From the NCBI GenBank assembly GCA_033807695.1, contig JAWMBF010000014.1, forward strand, positions 1-24,085: 24,085 nucleotides of DNA. The letters are read 5' to 3'. This document shows positions 18,045 through 24,085 of this stretch, in pieces. The DNA comes from Daedaleopsis sinensis (lineage: Eukaryota > Basidiomycota > Agaricomycetes > Polyporales > Polyporaceae). Below the pieces are notes generated by a model that did not search any database, was not told the origin of the DNA, and saw nothing but the letters and a program-made list of their open reading frames with translations. How positions within the stretch are numbered: position 1 is the stretch's first letter; each line of letters opens with the position of its first letter. A program made the translations under genes and the position numbers.

Positions 18045-21000
18045 TCACTTCCGCTGCTCGCTCCAGCTGAGCGGGCCAAACGGCCGCGGCCCGAGCGCGC
18101 TGTCGAGCACCTTCATCATCTCCACGACCCTTTCCTCCTCCCAGCGCCGCCCGACGAGCTGCACCCCAACGGGGAGCCCGGCCATCTTGTTCGCGTCGTA
18201 GAACCCGCCGCGGCCGATCCCGCGCGCGTCCGGACTGCCGTAGAGCATGCGCTCGACGAGCGGCGAGCCGTGCCCCGCGCCAGCGCCCGCGTCCGTCCAC
18301 TCCGTCGTCGGCACGTCCGTGGTCCGCACGTGCGTGACCGGGACGACGCCGACGGGGCTGTCGACGACGTTGTATAGGAGCGTCGCGCACGCGAGCGAGC
18401 ACAGGTACTGGCACGAGCTGTACGGGCGGGTGAGCGTCTCGGAGAAGCGGTAGAAGGGGAGGCGGGGCTCACTCGTGGGGGAGGGCGGGCAGCGCGAGCA
18501 CCGGCGCGATGATGCCGTCCAGCCGGTGCTTGTCCCAGACCTAGGGAGAGAGGGGGGGGGAGCGCGTCGTGGGCATTGGGGCGGTCGGGCGGACACCGGA
18601 CAGCTCACCTCCCGATAGAACATGCGGCTATACTCGTCCCGCTGCTGCACGAGCTTGTGGAACTGGTGCACGGACCTGCACGACGCGGCGCGCAGCGTCC
18701 CCGCGAGCTTCGGATCCCTGAGGACCCTCCCTAGCACCCACGCGACGGAGTTGCGCACCCAGCCTGCCAGAAGTGAAGAAGAACACGGAGGGGCCCGCGT
18801 CACATGTCAAAACGTTAATCTCTCGCCTACGGCTGAGCGCTGACAGACGGACGCCGTCGACGCCCCACGTAGTACGCACCGTACAGCCAGGGGCCCATGA
18901 GCAGCGAGGACACGCCCGGTTCCTGCACGCGACGGACGACGGAGATGGTCAGCGCACGCAGCGCATGGTGCGCTATATCCGGCCGGGCCACTCACCACTG
19001 GGTCGCTGCCAAGATCTGTGGCGATGGTTTTGTACCCGTCGGCGGCCGTGAGAGCGATGAAGAGCTCCATGGCGCGGTGCGCTGCACGTCGCATGCGGCG
19101 TCGTATCGATTCCGATTCCGATTCCGCCGGGGCCCACGAGCTAAATTCAGCGCGCTGCTCGTGCGGGACGAGCGGGCACGCACCTTGCGGGACTGCAACT
19201 TCGACGCACTCGTGGCCGGCGCGACGCAGCGCGTCCACGGCTTCGAGGACCGCACGCTGGTTTGCGGGAGAGGCCTTGACGAAGTTGTCTGTCGGTGGGG
19301 ACCGGTGCCGTTAGTACCCACGTTCCGTCTTTCATTTCCGAGGGTGCGATTATAGGAATATCCCAGCAAAAGGCAGCGCTCAGGCATTCGCGTGGACTCG
19401 AACAGCCAAATGGCCCCGCGCATATAGTGATGGTGTGAGCGCTGAGGCGTGCTCCGCGGTCGGAGGTTCAGGGGCACGGGCGACGACCAGCGAGGAATGG
19501 GAGACAAGAGCGGGAGAGAGCGCACGGCCTGCTGGAAGACGACAAACATAGAGCGATACGCACCAGAGAGATAAAAACCGAACCGTAGCTTGTCTGGCAT
19601 GTCTGGGTCTCGGTACGGAAGAGGTGCTGGGTCGTAGTCGGTGCCTTGCTTCCCGAACACAAGACGAGCTCCAAGCTCGACGTCCTCCACGGATCTACGC
19701 GTGGGTACACGGTTCGGGAATTTGCGACCATGCGACGTAAGGGGTGATTCCGCGGACAAGGAGGAATAGTGCCAGCGCCATAGTCGTAGGATGACCGTGA
19801 GATCATGTAGTTGAGGAGGATGTCCGCGGCAGTCAGCACTGGGATGTCTGCGAGCTCGACGCGGGTAAGTACTCACCGACCCATCGGACCGACGACGGTG
19901 CGGATAGCCTCCAGGCCAGCGAAGGTACCTGTGCAGATAGGAGCGTCAGGGCATCCGCGGACGAGGTATCATCTCGAAGTAGACTGTACTGGAGACACCC
20001 TCGGACACATACCTGGGGCCCCATCAGTGCTTATTCGACCCCACCCGGGCTTGAGAGAGTAAACCCCACAGAAAGAGGCGGGAATTCTGTCGTCGGCAAA
20101 GACACGGAACAGATAGTTCAGGGACGGCGATTGAGAACGAGCCATGCCAACTGCGGTCAAGACCAGACGGTGGACTGACCTGAGCGAGCCGCCAATGTCG
20201 GATCCCCAACCTAGCGCTGCGCCGTCCATGGCGAGCAAGGCAGCTTCTCCGCCACTAGAGCCGCCACATGTGTACGAGCGCGTGTGTGGGTTGAGGCTGC
20301 GGCCCCAGACCGGATTCACACACTCGAAGAAGAAGACTAACTGCGCCACGTTAGTCTTTGCAATCGGGATCCCTCCCGCCTTGCGGACGAGGGAGACGAC
20401 CTGTGCGGAGAAAGGGAGGGCGATCAGCGTTCTTTGAAAGTTAACTCGACCGTCGGTTCAAGCACTGCGCCCGTACAATGCCGTATGAATGCTAGTACGA
20501 GCGTTGTATCGGCTCAACATGTGGACCTCGATCTCTCACGGTCCTCTGTCGAACCGGTACGACGCTCTCCACTTGGGTGTCTGACGGAGCTTGCGGCAGG
20601 TCCACCCCCCCGTGGTCGATATGACGTAGAGAAGGTAGGCCATTCCATACAGTCCGGACATGGTTCTGTCTCGGGTGGTGTTTGCAAGCATGAACGAACG
20701 TACCTGCGCGTCTTCAAAACAGGGCTTGTACGCGCGGGCCGAGAAGCCCATGGTAGTATCGTAGCCCGAGACGTCGACTGGTGTGTGCATGTGAGGGACG
20801 GGCGGGTGGCGTGGGGGCGCATCGGAATAGAAACGGTCAGTGCCTGCACTATCCCTGCAGAGGATGCCAAGTACTGACAGACATCCTTGAAGCTAACGGG
20901 CACGCCGTGCAGCGGGCCGCGGATCCTGCCTGTTGACGCGTACTCGGCATCGAGCGCCTTCGCTTGCGCGCGCGCGTCTGAGAAGATAACTAGAAGCAGT

Positions 21001-21429
21001 CGCGCGCGCGATGGTCAGGCTAGTCCGGTGCTAGGCCGCGTCGGGGAAAGCGGGCGCACCTTCAGTCAGACAGTTGGTCAGGTTCTGCGCGAGGGCCGCG
21101 CGGGCGACGTACGCCTCGAGCACGTCGGACGCGGTCCACTCGCCCTTGGAGATGCGCTGCACGATCTCGCGCGCTGCAGAGCGGGCGTTCCGTTCCAAGT
21201 CCCGAGGGAAGTCAGTGTCCGTCGATGCGCGTGTGCGGGAAGGAGTGCATCAGGATCGGGCGATCGATGCGGAAGCAGGCAGAGACCCGGACGCACCACT
21301 TGCGCGCAGATAGGCTTCGGTGTCCTTGAAAGGCAGGGGGCGGAGGCGGGCCGCTCCGACGGCGGCGTCGCGCTCGGCCTGCTTCCTGCGCGCGACTTCG
21401 ACGTGAGCGGACGGGGGGAAGGGCCACAT
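18045..21429 (-). CDS. Amidase-signature family hydrolase (fungal amidase)
   Basis: Fourteen exons in transcript order: 21429-21297, 21173-21060, 20989-20879, 20777-20704, 20400-20180, 20086-20013, 19928-19877, 19694-19564, 19288-19184, 19081-18996, 18922-18880, 18763-18609, 18540-18473 and 18417-18045. They give 579 aa, the usual length of fungal amidases. It hydrolyses an amide bond, releasing ammonia or an amine; the substrate cannot be told from sequence. The catalytic triad is complete: Lys117 (GVPVSFKD), Ser192 (CGGSSGG) and nucleophile Ser216 (GSDIGGSLR). Other family blocks: GPLHGVPVS, IAKTNV, FCGVYSLKP, LDGIIAPV, YNVVDSPVGVVPV and GLPVGVQLVGRRWEEE. No signal peptide, so probably cytoplasmic. 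The intron 20703-20401 (303 bp) and the one at 19563-19289 (275 bp) are long for this region. The donor after 20879 is GTCAGT, chosen because only it gives KDVFDVSGYDTTMGF. A palindromic GATA pair lies upstream. Confidence 0.93.
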
Positions 21430-21534
21430 GGGTGAGATGGAGACGCGCGTGCGTGCGTGTATGTGCGAGTGCGGAGATGGACGCGGCGGGGGTCGGGTGC
21501 CGTAGGGCAACGGACGACGGACGACGGACGAGGA

Positions 21535-21548
21535 GAGATAATTATCTC
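21535..21548. promoter_or_regulatory. Palindromic double GATA site upstream of the amidase
   Basis: GAGATAATTATCTC, a perfect 14-bp palindrome made of two HGATAR-type sites (AGATAA on each strand) about 105 bp before the amidase ATG. Fungal GATA factors of the AreA/NIT2 type activate nitrogen-scavenging genes, including acetamidase in Aspergillus, through such sites, often paired. Function here is inferred. Confidence 0.5.
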
Positions 21549-21686
21549 GATACAAAGGGTTCCTCCGCGGCCGGTCAGCGGGCGTCACCCGGGACACAAG
21601 CGCCCTCTAGGCGCCGAGAGTCAGCGCTTGAGCACTTGTTCTCCTCCGAGTCCTTCCCCCGACATCGAGGCTGCTAGTAAGTATCA

Positions 21687-21718
21687 TTACTAGCATCATG
21701 ATTGCATGATACTAGTAA
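21687..21718. repeat. Hairpin-forming inverted repeat
   Basis: TTACTAGCATCATG (21687-21700), loop ATTG, CATGATACTAGTAA (21705-21718): 14-bp arms with one mismatch. CTAGTAAGTATCAT just upstream (from about 21674) repeats part of it. It may be the core of a small inverted-repeat element or remnant. No target duplication was identified. Confidence 0.6.
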
Positions 21719-22223
21719 ACGCTTGGCTGTCGCAATACCAAAGTCCTACATCCAGTGGACTAGTAGAAGGCTGTTCAGCCTCGGGAGGTTATAGTAAAAG
21801 AGTCATGATCATGTACAGTGATATTACTTAGTACTAGAGTATATTTCAACTTGAAGTTTGCCCCTTCGGGCACAGAGTCGGACAGAGATAAGTAGTAGTA
21901 CTTGACTCTCTCGAGGAGCTAGTATGCCATGAAGACACTGTGCGACCAATATATGTGAAGTACCAGATTTTAAGGTGCTGGTTGATATAGCTTGAGGCCT
22001 TGTAGTACCCGGCACAGCACCGTGACAATACCTACTAGAGCCTGCCATTTTACGGAATCGATTGAAGCCTAGTAAGTTGGCTGCACAGAGTGGTAGTACT
22101 ATGCAGCTCATTCGCTACTAGTCCCAGCTTTAGGTAGTCTATATCGACCACAGTAAACTCGAAAAGGCTTCTCGCACAAGTCTGATTCCAAGATCATGGC
22201 GCCGCCGCCGGGACACCGGCGGG
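21719..22223. other. AT-rich spacer without a gene
   Basis: Frequent stops in all frames, several TACTAGTA-like words. Nothing else recognised. Confidence 0.4.
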
Positions 22224-22241
22224 CCACTGGCCGCCCAGTGG
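22224..22241. repeat. GC-rich hairpin CCACTGG-CCGC-CCAGTGG
   Basis: Perfect 7-bp stem with a 4-base loop, embedded in a short GC-rich island within AT-rich spacer. Could be a remnant of a repeat; no transcript evidence. Confidence 0.5.
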
Positions 22242-22457
22242 TGGCAGTCTCGAGTAGTTCAATCATCATGCACTAGAAGGGAGTAGAGGTATAATAATGT
22301 TTGACTATGGGGCTACACAGTGAGGACCGCTCCCGAATATGTATGTCTATGGCTAGACTGAACTGAGCATTAATATTGGCATGTTGAAAGAATTGCCGCA
22401 CCGTGTTGTCTCCTTTTGGTAACTTAGACGCCTTCATCCCGGGCGGGAGCACCCGAG

Positions 22458-22485
22458 CCGGCCAGTCGGCCGGGTAGAAACCCGG
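22458..22485. repeat. Two overlapping GC-rich hairpins
   Basis: CCGGCC-AGTC-GGCCGG (22458-22473) and CCGGGT-AGAA-ACCCGG (22470-22485) share bases 22470-22473, so a single strand can form only one fully at a time. A third pairing, GAGCCGG (22455-22461) with CCGGCTC (22482-22488), could enclose the second hairpin. It sits in a second GC-rich island in an otherwise gene-free spacer. Confidence 0.5.
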
Positions 22486-22488
22486 CTC

Positions 22489-23833
22489 TCAAATAGAAGG
22501 GAGGTTGCATTTCAACACCCCGGGTTTCGAAATAGAATTATCCGTAAGATACTGACCTTCGACCAGCAGGAGAAGGGTCGGACAATTCTCGTCGCAAACG
22601 AATCTGTACGAGGTCTAGGCAATCCTTCTCGTCGGAACAAAGATAAATTACTGAAAGGCACACGCATATCCTCTCATGATTGAACTCTCTGGATCTCGTA
22701 TCGGAGACTTTAAAACTCAAGAGGAAGGAAGCCTTTATTATGTTCTGTCTCATGTGATGAACGCGAAGAACATCCTGGCCTGTATCGGTTTGTATTTGAA
22801 TCCAGTGCTATCATCTACATAGCAAGTACATTCGCCCACCTCCTCGCTAAGTCTGTCCATAGTTATCAAGGACTGCAGATTTTGTGCGCCCAAGCGCTCA
22901 AGGCTTCAGCTTCTAACACTATAGCTCAACTATAGCTGCCATGCGTTCACATAGACGGCCTCTTCAGATTGGAGACGATTTGTTCAACGATCGGTGACTA
23001 CAGTGTGCACACGAGCAAAAGAGCTGAAGAAAATGAAAAGATATGTAAACTTCTATCCGCGGAACGCGGCGAACTTCGAATTCGCGGTGGTTCGAATATT
23101 CTATTCTCCAGACAATTGTTCAAGATCGTTACGTTGCTAGCATGCATTAGTATATGCACCAGACAATGTTGTGGCCGCACTCTACCACCTGACAGTGATA
23201 TCGATTGATCCCACAGTAAATTACTTAGGTGTGTAAGTAGTACTTACTTACAGGTGGCGCCTGATGGAGTGAGTACCGCATCGGTGACCAGACTCACTGA
23301 GGGTCGTCGCCCTTTGAATCCCTTCCCCCTCCTGCCTTCTACCACCACCACCTTTTCCCCATCGTCGTGGTCGTCGTCGCTGCTGTGCCCGCTGTCGCTG
23401 TCGTCTTCATGCCCTGCCTTCTAGGTCTTGTCGCCGTTTGTCAGGGACACGCCCTTCCCACGCGTCTTCTGTGCTCCTTGGATCTATAGCGGAGATGAAG
23501 AGATGACTTCCATTGCCTACCACCATGGTTCCATAAGGGTCAAGCCAGGAGCCCTGAAGTTAAGCCAGGTCTGTTGAGCTCGCCGCAAGGGTCGCCACTA
23601 GCTTGCTATCGCCGCCACATCGATGACTCAGCGCTCGGCGCTGGGTGGGAACACATGCCTCTGTGCGCCCGCTTCATTCCGAATCCTGACGGTCGAGGCG
23701 CATACACCGCACATACAGCCACTGCGGCGTCTACGTAACCGACGAGCTGAGAACGGGCTACAAATACCTTTCCTTGGCTCACACCTTCGGCCGACGCCTC
23801 CCTGATAAGACCTCTTAGACCGCTACTACGACC
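22489..23833. other. Spacer up to the cysteine-rich gene
   Basis: No gene supported. Read on the minus strand, about 23430-23285 has an acidic Asp/Ser/His-rich run followed by a Lys/Arg/Gly-rich run, but a stop precedes it and no start or splice signal frames it. The last few hundred bases presumably hold the promoter of the gene at 23834. Confidence 0.35.
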
Positions 23834-24085
23834 ATGGCTGGCTGCTGCAACGATTCGGGCTGTGGAAACAAGGCAGATAGCCGCAGTGTCAACGCGGAGT
23901 CTGTGGTGAAGGATGAGAAGAGCATAGTCGAGTCGGCCTGCTGTGATGACTCCGCTTGTGGGCGTGACGGTCAGTATCTGTAGTCGCTCCTCCTTTCGGC
24001 CCTTCCCCGCTCATCTTACTGCTGTCCTCTCAACCAGACAACAAAGAAGATAATGAAGTATGTCACAAGAATGAATCTGTGAAGG
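23834..24085 (+). CDS. Cysteine-rich, probably metal-binding protein, 3' partial
   Basis: Exon 1 is 23834-23969; after a 68-bp intron (23970-24037) exon 2 runs from 24038 past the window end. About 61 residues are visible. The N-terminus MAGCCNDSGCG and a later block CCDDSACG form a duplicated CC-x4-C motif separated by a charged linker; another Cys follows in exon 2. Closely spaced vicinal cysteines suggest thiol co-ordination of soft metals (Cu, Cd, Zn). Some basidiomycete heavy-metal P1B-type ATPases have a Cys-rich N-terminal tail like this, and a small metallothionein-like protein is the alternative. The window ends before any domain could decide. GTATGT at 24058 could be a second donor, in which case the last residues are intron. 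Confidence 0.55.

Noticed and set aside
17608..18414. 268-codon minus-strand open frame overlapping the amidase end
   Set aside because: Very Arg/Ala-rich, then Val-Pro repeats from the GGGGAC tract; a shadow of the amidase last exon in GC-rich DNA.
23255..23266. CCTGATG at 23260 as a fourth transposon terminus
   Set aside because: It lacks the preceding GTTTT, and no associated gene or inverted partner was found.
1..24085. CRISPR arrays, operons or bacterial-type signals
   Set aside because: No spaced direct repeats of the right size, and all genes have spliceosomal introns; the DNA is fungal.

Overview
The window looks like an accessory stretch of a filamentous basidiomycete genome (Agaricomycetes). 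Evidence: genes split by many short GT-AG introns (mostly 50-100 bp), coding DNA richer in GC than the spacers, two intact Plavaka-type transposases, DUF6532 proteins (a family I know essentially from Agaricomycetes) and a many-exon amidase. No rRNA, tRNA or CRISPR array was seen.

The left 17 kb is dominated by three class II DNA transposons lying head to tail in one orientation. Element A (right end only, up to 1444), element B (2913-9520, 6,608 bp) and element C (9786-17149, 7,364 bp). B and C are complete. Each starts CATCAGG and ends CCTGATG, has matching terminal inverted repeats and is flanked by a 2-bp target duplication (AA for B, TG for C). Inside each, a Plavaka/CACTA-like transposase on the minus strand is divergently paired, across a 185-240 bp spacer, with a multi-exon DUF6532-type gene on the plus strand. 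Element A keeps only the second gene. Its protein is divergent but has introns at the same three places and in the same phase as the DUF6532 genes of B and C. The main inference is that the DUF6532 gene is a constant second gene of these transposons, possibly playing the part TnpA plays in plant CACTA elements.

Host sequence remains between the elements: a small secreted cysteine-rich protein gene (1939-2525) between A and B, and a 263-bp strip between B and C. The strip ends in a pyrimidine-rich leader and a start codon. Element C sits 13 bp after that ATG, and the reading frame stays open on the far side of the element, so C probably broke a host gene.

Right of the elements are a spacer with a GGGGAC hexamer tract, a complete 14-exon amidase-signature hydrolase on the minus strand (18045-21429, 579 aa, Ser-Ser-Lys triad present) with a palindromic double GATA site upstream, about 2.3 kb without a convincing gene but with several hairpins, and the 5' end of a cysteine-rich, probably metal-binding protein running off the window at 24085.

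All exon-intron structures were derived by hand from splice signals, frame continuity and family similarity. For every complete multi-exon gene the exon lengths sum to a multiple of three. Family names come from recognising motifs, not from a database search.
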